From Pontimonas sp. (lineage in GTDB: Bacteria; Actinomycetota; Actinomycetes; Actinomycetales; Microbacteriaceae), in the NCBI GenBank assembly GCA_021741945.1, contig JAIOWV010000011.1, positions 1-18,815 on the forward strand: 18,815 nucleotides of DNA, read 5' to 3'. The translations under genes and the position numbers were made by a program. Under the pieces are notes generated by a model. The model made no database searches and was not told the DNA's origin. It saw only the letters and a list, made by a program, of their open reading frames with translations. Numbering within the stretch: the first letter of the stretch is position 1; every line of letters starts with the position of its first letter. This document shows positions 7,874-15,857 of the stretch, piece after piece.

Positions 7874-8872
7874 ATGTCAACCAGCATCAAAGATGTTGCA
7901 GCGCAGGCTGGCGTCTCTGTCGGGACCGTCTCGAACGTACTCAACCACCCCGCGCGGGTCAGCCCGGCGACAGTTAAGCGAGTGCAAAGAGCAATCGGCG
8001 CACTCGGGTTCGTCCGAAATGACGCGGCCCGCCAGCTCCGCGCAGGCGCGAGCAGAACAATCGCTCTGATTGTCTTTGACGCTGCGAACCCGTTCTTCAC
8101 GGACTTGGCCCGGGGCGCCGAGGACGCTGCGAGCACGGAGGGGTACTCCGTTGTCCTCGCCAACACCTCAGAATCGGATGAGCGGGAGAGCGGTTATCTG
8201 GACTTGTTTGAGGAGCAAAGGGTTCGGGGCATTCTCATCTCCCCCTACGGCGATGTTGAGGACCGGCTTGTCGCGCTGAAAGGTTTTGGCATCCCCTCCG
8301 TGCTCGTTGACCGGGTGAGCGAGAACGAAAAGTTCAGTTCCGTCTCAGTCGACGACGTAGCTGGCGGCCTTATTGCTGTCGAGCACCTGTTGGGGCAGGG
8401 GCGTCGAAAGATTGGTTTCGTGGGAGGGCCGGCAGGCATTCCGCAGGTGCGCGATCGTCGCCACGGCGCCGAGAAGGCGGTCTCCCAAACCCCCGGCGCG
8501 GCCCTCACTGTGTTCGACACGACCGCCACCACGGTTCTTGAAGGACGACGCATAGGAGAGGTAATCGTTGGCATGGCGCCTGGTGAACGACCCGACGCTC
8601 TGTTTGCCGCCAACGATCTCGTGGCGCTTGGTTTGCTCCAAGCTCTCGTGGTCAGCGGCAAGCTCACTGTTCCCGATGACATCGCTCTCGTGGGTTACGA
8701 CGACATCGACTTCGCCACCTCGGCAATCGTGCCCCTGACATCGATTCGCCAGCCGAGCGCGCTGATGGGAGAGACCGCTCTGAAGCTTCTCAGTGACGAG
8801 GCATCAGACCCCCAACTGAAGCCCCAGCGGATTATCTTCCAGCCTGAGCTCGTCATTCGAGCCTCCGCCTAA
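7874..8872 (+). CDS. LacI-family transcriptional regulator, probable rhamnose repressor
   Basis: A 332-residue LacI/GalR-family protein. Residues 4-24 form the helix-turn-helix (IKDVAAQAGVSVGTVSNVLN). The hinge helix follows (NDAARQLRAGASRTIAL, about 49-65) and inserts into the minor groove at a central CG in this family. The rest is a periplasmic-binding-protein-like effector domain with the usual NPFF (72-75), AANDLVALG (245-253) and GYDDIDFA (274-281) segments. ATG at 7874 has a GAGG element close upstream. The gene diverges from rhaI, and both rhamnose control regions carry a matching operator, so local control by rhamnose or rhamnulose as inducer is likely. The effector is not identifiable from sequence. 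The stop codon is one base from the convergent guaA stop. Confidence 0.9.
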   Translation: MSTSIKDVAAQAGVSVGTVSNVLNHPARVSPATVKRVQRAIGALGFVRNDAARQLRAGASRTIALIVFDAANPFFTDLARGAEDAASTEGYSVVLANTSESDERESGYLDLFEEQRVRGILISPYGDVEDRLVALKGFGIPSVLVDRVSENEKFSSVSVDDVAGGLIAVEHLLGQGRRKIGFVGGPAGIPQVRDRRHGAEKAVSQTPGAALTVFDTTATTVLEGRRIGEVIVGMAPGERPDALFAANDLVALGLLQALVVSGKLTVPDDIALVGYDDIDFATSAIVPLTSIRQPSALMGETALKLLSDEASDPQLKPQRIIFQPELVIRASA

Positions 8873-8873
8873 C

Positions 8874-10442
8874 TCACTCCCACTCGATGGTGCCAGGCGG
8901 CTTCGAGGTGATATCGAGAACCACGCGGTTCACTTCGGGAACCTCGTTCGTGATGCGGTTCGACACCTTTGCCAGAACGTCATAGGGCAACCTGCTCCAG
9001 TCGGCTGTCATAGCGTCCTCACTGGAGACCGGGCGCAACACAATCGGGTGGCCATAGGTTCGGCCATCGCCTTGAACACCTACTGAGCGAACATCGGCCA
9101 GTAGGACCACCGGACACTGCCAGATTTCTGCGTCTAAGCCAGCCAGCGTGAGTTCTTCCCGGACGATCTTGTCGGCAGCGCGCAGAGTGTCGAGGCGGTC
9201 CTTGGTCACTTCACCAATGATGCGAATACCAAGGCCTGGGCCTGGGAACGGGTGGCGCCCGACGATAGCTTCTGGCAAACCGAGTTCACGGCCAATCGCG
9301 CGAACCTCATCTTTAAACAGGGCGCGAAGTGGCTCGACCAAATCAAACTCGAGGTCATCGGGCAAGCCACCCACGTTGTGGTGGCTCTTGATGACCGCGG
9401 TCCCAGAACCCCCACCACTCTCGACGATGTCGGGATAAAGGGTGCCCTGCACGAGGTACTTCACCTGCGCTCCGCTGTCTTTGGCTTCGGCAACAATCTC
9501 GGCGGCGGCACTTTCGAAGGTTCTAATGAATTCCCGGCCGATGATCTTGCGCTTGGTCTCCGGGTCGCTCACACCGGCAAGCGCGGTGAGGAACTGGTCC
9601 TCGGCATCGACAGTAACGAGGCGAACGCCGGTTGCGGCAACAAAGTCTTTCTCTACCTGCGCTCGCTCCCCCAAACGCAAAAGGCCATGGTCGACGAACA
9701 CACACACCAGCTGATCTCCGACTGCCTTGTGAACCAGCGCGGCGGCAACAGCGGAATCGACTCCACCAGAGAGCCCACAGATAACGAGGTCGCCTCCGAC
9801 CTGGCTGGCAACAGCATCGATCTGGTCAGCAATAACGTTGCCGCTGTTCCAACTGCGATCGAGGCCCACAACCTTGTGGAGGAAATTCTCCAGCACTCCC
9901 TGCCCATGCTCGGAGTGCTTCACCTCGGGGTGCCACTGCACCCCGAACATCTTCTTGTCTTCTGAACCAAACGCCGCCACGCCCGTGGCATCAGTGGAGG
10001 CGAGGACCTCAAAGCCGGGTGGGGGGCTCTGCACCTGGTCGCCATGGCTCATCCACGTGGTTTGCTTCTCGGGCTGGCCGGAAAACAGTGGCGTGAGACC
10101 CGGGTTGACCGTGGTCGCAGTGGCGCCGTATTCACGGAGTCCCGTTTTCCCCACATCACCACCGAGCGCTTGGGCCATCACCTGGAATCCGTAGCAAATG
10201 CCCAGCACCGGAACGCCCAGCTCAAGGATGCCCTCCTGAAGGGAGGGCGAGCCTTCTTCATAGACGCTGGATGGGCCACCGCTCAACACAATGGCAAGGG
10301 GGTTTTTCGCTGCGATCTCCGATGCGCTGGCGTGGTGAGAAATGATTTCGGAGTAGACGCCGGCTTCGCGAACCCGCCTAGCAATCAGCTGCGCGTACTG
10401 GGCACCAAAGTCCACGACCAGAACCGGCCGATGTTCACTCAC
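8874..10442 (-). CDS. guaA: GMP synthase (glutamine-hydrolysing)
   Basis: A 522-residue cytoplasmic enzyme aminating XMP to GMP with ATP and glutamine, the last step of guanylate synthesis. The N-terminal class I glutamine amidotransferase domain has nucleophile C83 in LGICYGFQ and the partner residues H171 and E173 in QWHPE. The ATP-pyrophosphatase domain has the PP-loop LSGGVDS (224-230). The C-terminal dimerisation domain holds HPFPGPGLGIR and ends with the family-typical KPPGTIEWE. Length is standard. The start is a GTG at 10442 whose GTGA overlaps the stop of the upstream DUF3817 gene, so translation is probably coupled. It converges with the rhamnose repressor gene with a 1-bp gap and no room for an intergenic terminator. 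Confidence 0.97.
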   Translation of the reverse strand: MSEHRPVLVVDFGAQYAQLIARRVREAGVYSEIISHHASASEIAAKNPLAIVLSGGPSSVYEEGSPSLQEGILELGVPVLGICYGFQVMAQALGGDVGKTGLREYGATATTVNPGLTPLFSGQPEKQTTWMSHGDQVQSPPPGFEVLASTDATGVAAFGSEDKKMFGVQWHPEVKHSEHGQGVLENFLHKVVGLDRSWNSGNVIADQIDAVASQVGGDLVICGLSGGVDSAVAAALVHKAVGDQLVCVFVDHGLLRLGERAQVEKDFVAATGVRLVTVDAEDQFLTALAGVSDPETKRKIIGREFIRTFESAAAEIVAEAKDSGAQVKYLVQGTLYPDIVESGGGSGTAVIKSHHNVGGLPDDLEFDLVEPLRALFKDEVRAIGRELGLPEAIVGRHPFPGPGLGIRIIGEVTKDRLDTLRAADKIVREELTLAGLDAEIWQCPVVLLADVRSVGVQGDGRTYGHPIVLRPVSSEDAMTADWSRLPYDVLAKVSNRITNEVPEVNRVVLDITSKPPGTIEWE

Positions 10443-10867
10443 GAGTCACTCCCTGCTGTGGCGATGATGCCCTCAACAACCCGGTGCGCCCAACGCTCCA
10501 GGAAAAACGAGAAGACCGGGAACAAACCACCAGAGGCAAGCCACAAGAAACGCCAGAACGGCCAGCGCAACAGACTCCACACTCGGAAGCAGGTGAACAG
10601 GTAGACGACATAGAACCAGCCGTGGGCAATAAGAATCGCCGAGGACAGATTGATGGCCTGCACTGTGTCATTAGGCACAAAGGCTAAGAAGCCCTGCGAG
10701 CCCAACATTTCCAGCTCACTGCCAAAGCCGTATTTCGCGATGATCTCCACGGCAAGCAGAAGAAGCAAGACGCCTGTCACATTCGCGGCACGAGAGAACC
10801 ACTTCAGAGCGGTAGAGACTCGCTCGACCTGGGCGCTAGTAAGTGCCACGGGGGAGCCTTGAGCCAT
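10439..10867 (-). CDS. DUF3817 family membrane protein
   Basis: A 142-residue predicted inner-membrane protein with about three hydrophobic segments: NVTGVLLLLLAVEII (about 29-43), one around AIILIAHGWFYVVYLFTC-like positions 75-93, and WPFWRFLWLASGGLFPVFSF (about 102-121). The HGWFYVVY signature and length fit DUF3817, a family of unknown function that commonly sits directly upstream of guaA in actinobacteria. ATG at 10867 is 9 nt downstream of the SURF1-family stop, and the 3' end overlaps the guaA GTG by 4 nt. Its conserved position suggests co-expression with guaA, but no role in purine metabolism is established from sequence. Confidence 0.85.
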   Translation of the reverse strand: MAQGSPVALTSAQVERVSTALKWFSRAANVTGVLLLLLAVEIIAKYGFGSELEMLGSQGFLAFVPNDTVQAINLSSAILIAHGWFYVVYLFTCFRVWSLLRWPFWRFLWLASGGLFPVFSFFLERWAHRVVEGIIATAGSDS

Positions 10868-10876
10868 GAGACAAGT

Positions 10877-11602
10877 TTAGGGGGCTTCGCTGGATGCTTC
10901 CTCGAGTTCGCGCTCCCACTCATCCTTGACCAGTCGATACCAGAGATAGATCGCAAAGACTCCAAAGATTGCCCACTCAGCGGCGTAGAAGAGATTGAGC
11001 CAGTTGAGTTGCCGCTCCGTTGCTGGGGCTTCGGTCCCAATCGTGAGCAAGCCCTCTGGTGCCTCGGACAACACGAGATAACCGCCATAGACGGGTCCAG
11101 GATTGGCCCACAGGTTCAACAGTTCCGGAACGGCAATCGCGGAGCGCTCCCCCGAGCGAAAGTCAGACTGCTGAGGAGATTCGGTGGGCACATAGCGCCC
11201 CACCAGGGGCGACTGGGGATCAGGAATCTCAGTGGGGGTGATGGTCTGCGGCGACCACCCAAGCGCCACAGCTAGGGATCCGCCCTCTGGGGTTTGGCAG
11301 TGGCGAACCAACCACGAGCCTGTTCCGTTGCTGGTGGGTCGATTCATGATGACAACGTCATCGCCTGGGACAAAGGCACATGCCACGCTGACCATTCGAC
11401 CACTGGCATCGGTGGTGATCACCGACTGGGTGGAGCCCACACTCTCCAGTGGCACCGTGTTCTCCGTGTCACGCTCAATGACGGTGGCCTCAGCAATGCT
11501 GCGCTCTAGTTGCCATTGGCCAAGGGCTGCGAAGACACCGGCGACAACCAAGGCAAGCACAAGCGCGGCGATCCACTTAGGCCTCACGGCTACGCGCCAC
11601 AC
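10877..11602 (-). CDS. SURF1 family protein (cytochrome oxidase biogenesis-type)
   Basis: A 241-residue membrane protein with the SURF1 layout. An N-terminal helix (about 10-28) is followed at once by the family signature GQWQLER (28-34), then an extracytoplasmic region with GRYVP and PEGLL-type segments, and a second helix near 208-228 (LFYAAEWAIFGVFAIYLWYR). SURF1 proteins help assemble haem-copper oxidases, including haem a insertion. The start is a GTG at 11602 with GAGGAG six nt upstream. It is followed 9 nt later by the DUF3817 gene and then guaA, which suggests an operon. No oxidase genes are in the window, so the oxidase link is family knowledge only. Confidence 0.85.
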   Translation of the reverse strand: MWRVAVRPKWIAALVLALVVAGVFAALGQWQLERSIAEATVIERDTENTVPLESVGSTQSVITTDASGRMVSVACAFVPGDDVVIMNRPTSNGTGSWLVRHCQTPEGGSLAVALGWSPQTITPTEIPDPQSPLVGRYVPTESPQQSDFRSGERSAIAVPELLNLWANPGPVYGGYLVLSEAPEGLLTIGTEAPATERQLNWLNLFYAAEWAIFGVFAIYLWYRLVKDEWERELEEASSEAP

Positions 11603-11669
11603 AGCAGTCTCCTCACATCACCGACGCTTAGAAGCGTAGAGGGCGGGGCTTACAAAACACCGGGTGCGA

Positions 11670-12785
11670 CTAGCGCGAGACCACAATCTCTACGCGCTGG
11701 AATTCCTTGAGATCCGAATAACCACACGTTGCCATCGAGTGGCGCAGCGCGCCCATCAGGTTGGTGCGGCCATCAGCCGAGTGGGCTGGGCCATAAAGCA
11801 CTTCTTCCAAAGGTCCATCGTGTCCCACCCACGCCCGATATCCCCGGGGCATGGTGGCGTGGTGGGCCTCTGGCCCCCAGTGCCAGCCTTGGCCTGGAGC
11901 TTCAGCTGCCCTGGCCAAAGTGGAGCCGAGCATCACTGCGTCCGCTCCGGTCGCAATCGCCGCGACAATGTCGCCGCTTCGGCCAAGACCACCATCAGCA
12001 ATGACGTGGACGTAGCGACCACCGGATTCGTCTAAGTACTCGCGCCGGGCGCTCGCCACATCAGAAATAGCAGTTGCCATCGGAGCGTGGATGCCAAGCG
12101 ATGCCCTCGTCGAGGATGCGGCGCCTCCTCCAAAGCCAACCAGCACGCCGGCTGCACCGGTGCGCATCAGGTGAAGAGCCGCCGTGTAGGTGGCAGCGCC
12201 TCCCACAATCACGGGGACGTCAAGCTGATAGATGAACTCTTTCAAGTTCAGTGGCTCGCGGTTCTTGCTCACGTGCTCGGCGCTTACCGTGGTGCCTCGG
12301 ATAACGAAGAGGTCGACGCCAGCACCGAGGACTGTCTCGGAAAACTCGTGGGTGCGCTGCGGACTCAAAGCGCCAGCGACAGGAACGCCCGCATCCCTGA
12401 TCTCTGCAAGACGCAACTTGATCAGCTCTGGCTTGATGGGCTCCGCATAAATCCGCTGCAGACCCCGGGTGGCCTCGTCTTCACTGAGCGAGGCGATTTC
12501 TTTATATGCCTTGGTGGGGTCTTCATACCTGGTCCAGAGACCCTCCAGGTTCAAAACACCCAGTCCACCGAGTTTCCCCATCGCAATCGCGGTTGCGGGC
12601 GACATCACCGAGTCCATAGGAGCGGCAATTACCGGAGAGCGAAACGTGAACGCGTCAATTTTCCATTCAATGGAGACATCTTCGGGGTCGCGGGTGCGAC
12701 GGCTCGGAACGACAGCAACGTCGTCAAAGGAATACGCCCGAACGGCACGCTTCGTGAGTCCTACCTCAACTTCATTCACGCGCAC
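11670..12785 (-). CDS. guaB3: GuaB3 family IMP dehydrogenase-related protein
   Basis: A 371-residue TIM-barrel paralogue of IMP dehydrogenase without the CBS module. The N-terminus has AYSFDDVAVVPSRRTRDPEDV and FRSPVIAAPMDSVMSP, matching the IMPDH barrel. Phosphate-binding HVIADGGLGRSGDI and GADAVMLGS segments are present. At the active-site loop it reads GFGGGAASSTR (217-227), where GuaB has GVGPGSICTTR, so Ser224 occupies the catalytic cysteine position. Activity as a standard IMPDH is therefore doubtful. The start is GTG at 12785, but a GTG two codons in (12779) is better spaced from a weak AGG. It lies 29 nt downstream of guaB and is probably co-transcribed. A 67-nt gap follows before the SURF1-family gene. 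Confidence 0.9.
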   Translation of the reverse strand: MRVNEVEVGLTKRAVRAYSFDDVAVVPSRRTRDPEDVSIEWKIDAFTFRSPVIAAPMDSVMSPATAIAMGKLGGLGVLNLEGLWTRYEDPTKAYKEIASLSEDEATRGLQRIYAEPIKPELIKLRLAEIRDAGVPVAGALSPQRTHEFSETVLGAGVDLFVIRGTTVSAEHVSKNREPLNLKEFIYQLDVPVIVGGAATYTAALHLMRTGAAGVLVGFGGGAASSTRASLGIHAPMATAISDVASARREYLDESGGRYVHVIADGGLGRSGDIVAAIATGADAVMLGSTLARAAEAPGQGWHWGPEAHHATMPRGYRAWVGHDGPLEEVLYGPAHSADGRTNLMGALRHSMATCGYSDLKEFQRVEIVVSR

Positions 12786-12814
12786 AAGCCTATCGACGAA
12801 GCACCGAGTGTGCT

Positions 12815-14317
12815 CTAGCGGCGGTAGTTGGGGGCTTCCACGACCATCTGAATGTCGTGGGGGTGTGACTCTTTCAAACCGGCAGGCGTGATGCGGACAA
12901 ACTTGCCCTTGGCCTTCAACTCATCGATTGTTGCGGCCCCGGTATAGAACATGGATTGACGAAGGCCACCGAGTAGTTGGTAGACCACCGAGCCCAAGGG
13001 GCCTCGGTAGGGAACCTGGCCCTCGATGCCCTCGGCGATGAGTTGCTCATCGCTTGGCACATCGGCCTGGAAGTAACGGTCCCTGGAATAGGAGGTCTTC
13101 GTGCCACGAGTCTGGAGAGCACCCAAGGAACCCATGCCGCGGTAGTTCTTGAACTGCTTTCCGTTGACGAAGATAAGGTCGCCGGGGCTTTCATCGGTGC
13201 CTGCCAGTAGCGAACCGAGCATGACGGAGTTAGCACCGGCCACCAGGGCCTTGGCGATATCACCGGAGTACTGCAAGCCACCATCAGCAATGAGGGGAAC
13301 ACCCGCCCGCTTAGCCGCAAGCGATGCTTCATAGACTGCCGTGATCTGAGGAACGCCAACACCCGCGACGACCCGGGTGGTGCAGATTGAGCCTGGGCCA
13401 ACACCCACCTTCACAGCATCCGCACCAGCGTCAATGAGTGCTTGGGCGCCCGCCTTCGTCGCGATGTTGCCACCAATCACATCAATGGCCGCAAAGGCTT
13501 TGTCTTTCTTGAGCTTTGCGATGATCTCGAGCACGCCCTTGGAGTCACCGTTGGCGGTGTCAACAACAAGAACGTCGATGCCCGCGTCGCGCAACGCTCC
13601 AGCGCGATCCCACGCATCACCGAAGAACCCAATCGCCGCGCCCACGCGCAAGCGACCCTCAGAGTCTTTGGTGGCGTGGGGGTACTTCTCGCTCTTGTCA
13701 AAGTCCTTGACAGTAATGAGGCCCTTGAGTCGACCCTGCTTGTCAACCAGCGGAAGCTTCTCAATCTTGTGAGTAGCAAAAATCGCGAGCGCTTCGCTCT
13801 GCGAAATTCCCTCGGGGGCTGTGATGAGGTTGCCCTTCGTCATCACGTCCTTAACCAAAGTCTTGTGTGCCTCGGCACGAGGGACGAAGCGCATGTCTCG
13901 GTTTGTGATGATGCCCACCAGAACACCGTCACCCTCGACGACGGGAACACCAGAAACCCGGAACCGGGCGCAGAGGTCATCAACATCGGCGACCGTCGCA
14001 TCGGGGGTGATGGTGACCGGGTTAGTAATCATCCCGGACTCGCTGCGCTTCACTTTGTCGGCAGCACTCGCTTGATCCTCGATAGAGAGATTGCGGTGCA
14101 GAACACCGAGACCTCCCTGGCGGGCCATGGCAATGGCCATGCGTTCTTCTGTAACAGTGTCCATGGCGGCGGAGACCAAAGGTGCGTGGACCTTGATGCG
14201 CTTAGTGAGTTGAGTGGTCGTGTCGGCGTCGCTCGGGATGACATCGGTGTGAGCGGGCAACAGCATCACGTCGTCGTAGGTGAGCCCCACAAATCCGAAA
14301 GGGTCATTTTCTGACAT
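12815..14317 (-). CDS. guaB: IMP dehydrogenase
   Basis: A 500-residue enzyme oxidising IMP to XMP with NAD, the committed step to guanine nucleotides. The barrel begins with LTYDDVMLLPAHTDVIP (12-28) and PLVSAAMDTVTE (46-57). Two CBS domains are inserted at about 96-210 (ITNRDMRF; ITVKDFDKSE). The catalytic loop GVGPGSICTTR (305-315) carries the nucleophile C312, with downstream phosphate-binding IADGGLQYSGDI (343-354) and the mobile flap region including VPYRGPLG (435-442). Length is normal for bacterial GuaB. ATG at 14317 has a GGGGGA ribosome site 6 nt upstream. It heads the minus-strand guanine operon and diverges from the liv operon across a 221-bp intergenic region. Confidence 0.97.
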   Translation of the reverse strand: MSENDPFGFVGLTYDDVMLLPAHTDVIPSDADTTTQLTKRIKVHAPLVSAAMDTVTEERMAIAMARQGGLGVLHRNLSIEDQASAADKVKRSESGMITNPVTITPDATVADVDDLCARFRVSGVPVVEGDGVLVGIITNRDMRFVPRAEAHKTLVKDVMTKGNLITAPEGISQSEALAIFATHKIEKLPLVDKQGRLKGLITVKDFDKSEKYPHATKDSEGRLRVGAAIGFFGDAWDRAGALRDAGIDVLVVDTANGDSKGVLEIIAKLKKDKAFAAIDVIGGNIATKAGAQALIDAGADAVKVGVGPGSICTTRVVAGVGVPQITAVYEASLAAKRAGVPLIADGGLQYSGDIAKALVAGANSVMLGSLLAGTDESPGDLIFVNGKQFKNYRGMGSLGALQTRGTKTSYSRDRYFQADVPSDEQLIAEGIEGQVPYRGPLGSVVYQLLGGLRQSMFYTGAATIDELKAKGKFVRITPAGLKESHPHDIQMVVEAPNYRR

Positions 14318-14538
14318 GAAATCCCCCGAAATTCAGCCTGTAAAGGGCGCCGATGTTCACCAAAGTCGTTATCTATATCGTAACGGGTTAGACCTGGAGC
14401 CGTTACATCGGCATAATGGCAAGACCGTTTAACTTTCCACGGAAATGGTCTCGAACAAATAATGAATACAGTTGGCGTCAATGCGGACGCGAGGGTAGCT
14501 CCCGCGGGTCAGACCCTCAGACAACTTACGGAGGCACT
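14318..14538. promoter_or_regulatory. Divergent intergenic control region between guaB and livH
   Basis: This 221-bp stretch must hold the promoters of both operons. It contains several inverted repeats. GCCGATGT (14349-14356) pairs with ACATCGGC (14405-14412), and GTAACGG (14380-14386) pairs with CCGTTAC (14400-14406), the two sharing their right side. AGACCGTTT (14422-14430) pairs with AAATGGTCT (14443-14451) with one G-U. GAGGGT (14491-14496) pairs with ACCCTC (14513-14518), flanking CCCGCGGG. A CATAAT box at 14412-14417 may be the livH -10, and TATAGA at 14377-14372 (minus) the guaB -10; both lack clear -35 boxes. No binding protein can be named. Confidence 0.55.
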
Positions 14539-15846
14539 GTGAATATTCCCAGCCCCACGACTGTGGCTCCCACCCGCCGCACACTTCTTGCTTTCCTTGC
14601 GTTGATCATCGCCCTGCTTGGCGTCATCGGAACCGCTGGCCCGGCTCTCGCGAATGAGGATGAGTCCGGCTACGACAACTTCATCGCCGGAAACGTCAAG
14701 AACGAAGGCACCCCACTCGAGGGTGTACGCCTCGTGATCGAAGGAAATGGATTCGCCGGCGAGGTAGTCACCGACGCCGAGGGCAAATGGCGAATCGGCG
14801 TTCCCGAGGAGGGCACCTACAACGTCACACTCGTCCAGAGCACGCTCCCCGATGGGGTAGCCGTCCTTGATGGCGGAGAAACACAGTCGGTCACCATTGG
14901 GCAGAGCGGCCGTGTCACCAAGAACTTCTTCATCGGTGAGGGTGAGCGAATTACCATCAGCCTCACTGACCAAATCATCTCTCGCGCGATCAATGGATTG
15001 AACTTTGGCCTCATGCTGGCGCTTGCGGCGGTCGGCCTTTCGCTGGTCTTTGGGACAACCGGTCTCTCCAACTTTGCTCACGCCGAAATGGTCACGTTCG
15101 GCGCGGCGATGGCCCTGCTGCTAGGGACCGTGTTCGAGTTGCCCATCTGGGCCGCCATCATTGGTGCAGTCGTGCTCAGTGGTGCTCTCGGGTGGGGTCT
15201 CGATGCTGGTCTCTGGAAACCGCTCCGCGGAAGAGGCCTCGGTCTAGTTCAGCTCATGATTGTCAGCATCGGTCTCTCGCTCACCGGTCGCTATGTTTTC
15301 CAGTTCTTCATGGGCGGTGGAACACTTCAGCTCCCAGGCTTTGATTCACCTAAGCAGCCCATTTTTGGGGCAGTGGCACTGAGTGCAGTTGATATCGCCA
15401 GCATGACCATCAGCCTGGTGGTGATTATCCTCTTCGCTGTCTGGCTTCTCTTCACCAAGACGGGCAAGGCTACCCGCGCTATCTCGGACAACGCCTCGCT
15501 CGCAGCGGCCTCCGGAATTGACGTCGACAAGGTCGTCCGAATTGTGTGGATCATCGCAGCGAGCCTTGCTGGTCTCGCCGGTGTGCTCTGGGCCTACTTC
15601 CGCCCCGGTGTGAAGTGGGACATGGGTGCGCAGATTCTGCTTCTCATCTTCGCAGCGGTCACGCTGGGTGGATTGGGAACCGCGTTTGGCGCCCTCGTCG
15701 GTGCGATAGTCGTGGGTGTTCTGATTGAGACCTCCGCGTTGGTGATCCCGTCCGACCTGAAGTACGTCGGAGCGCTCGTCATTCTGATTGCGATTCTGTT
15801 GTTCCGTCCGCAGGGCATCCTCGGACGACGAGAGCGGATAGGTTAG
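14539..15846 (+). CDS. livH: Branched-chain amino-acid ABC transporter permease LivH with N-terminal extracytoplasmic domain
   Basis: A 435-residue permease in which the LivH core (about 145-435) follows an extra N-terminal module. Residues 14-33 are a hydrophobic signal-like helix ending in GPALA, a plausible signal peptidase site before NEDES. Residues about 46-135 resemble a carboxypeptidase-regulatory-like beta sandwich (EGVRLVIEG, VVTDAEGKWRIGVPEEGTYNVTL). The core has GTTGLSNFAHAEMVTFGAA (172-190) and ends RPQGILGRRER, both typical of LivH. The frame is open from 14416, but GTG at 14539 has GGAGG four nt upstream and gives a clean signal sequence, so the 41-residue extension is rejected. 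It is the first gene of livH-livM-livG-livF. The exact amino-acid substrate is unknown. Confidence 0.9.
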   Translation: MNIPSPTTVAPTRRTLLAFLALIIALLGVIGTAGPALANEDESGYDNFIAGNVKNEGTPLEGVRLVIEGNGFAGEVVTDAEGKWRIGVPEEGTYNVTLVQSTLPDGVAVLDGGETQSVTIGQSGRVTKNFFIGEGERITISLTDQIISRAINGLNFGLMLALAAVGLSLVFGTTGLSNFAHAEMVTFGAAMALLLGTVFELPIWAAIIGAVVLSGALGWGLDAGLWKPLRGRGLGLVQLMIVSIGLSLTGRYVFQFFMGGGTLQLPGFDSPKQPIFGAVALSAVDIASMTISLVVIILFAVWLLFTKTGKATRAISDNASLAAASGIDVDKVVRIVWIIAASLAGLAGVLWAYFRPGVKWDMGAQILLLIFAAVTLGGLGTAFGALVGAIVVGVLIETSALVIPSDLKYVGALVILIAILLFRPQGILGRRERIG

Positions 15847-15857
15847 GGGCCCGGAAC

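Noticed and set aside
9252..9965. Open frame (237 codons) antisense to guaA
   Set aside because: It is a shadow of the conserved guaA coding sequence with no independent evidence.
11603..11669. Terminator between guaB3 and the SURF1-family gene (ACGCTT/AAGCGT at 11624-11637)
   Set aside because: The 6-bp arms have a 2-nt loop and no T run follows on the minus strand, so termination is not supported.
12087..12818. Open frame (243 codons) antisense to guaB3
   Set aside because: It overlaps a real gene completely, and the translation has no recognisable motifs.
13442..14314. Long open frame (290 codons) antisense to guaB
   Set aside because: It is fully opposite a well-supported gene, has no recognisable domain, and such antisense frames are expected in GC-rich coding DNA.
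14416..14538. In-frame N-terminal extension of LivH by 41 residues from an ATG at 14416
   Set aside because: It overlaps a possible -10 box and a structured leader, has no signal-like sequence of its own, and GTG at 14539 has GGAGG just upstream.
14318..14538. Purine or guanidine-type riboswitch upstream of guaB or livH
   Set aside because: Inverted repeats are present, but no known aptamer consensus could be matched by eye, so only a generic regulatory region is reported.
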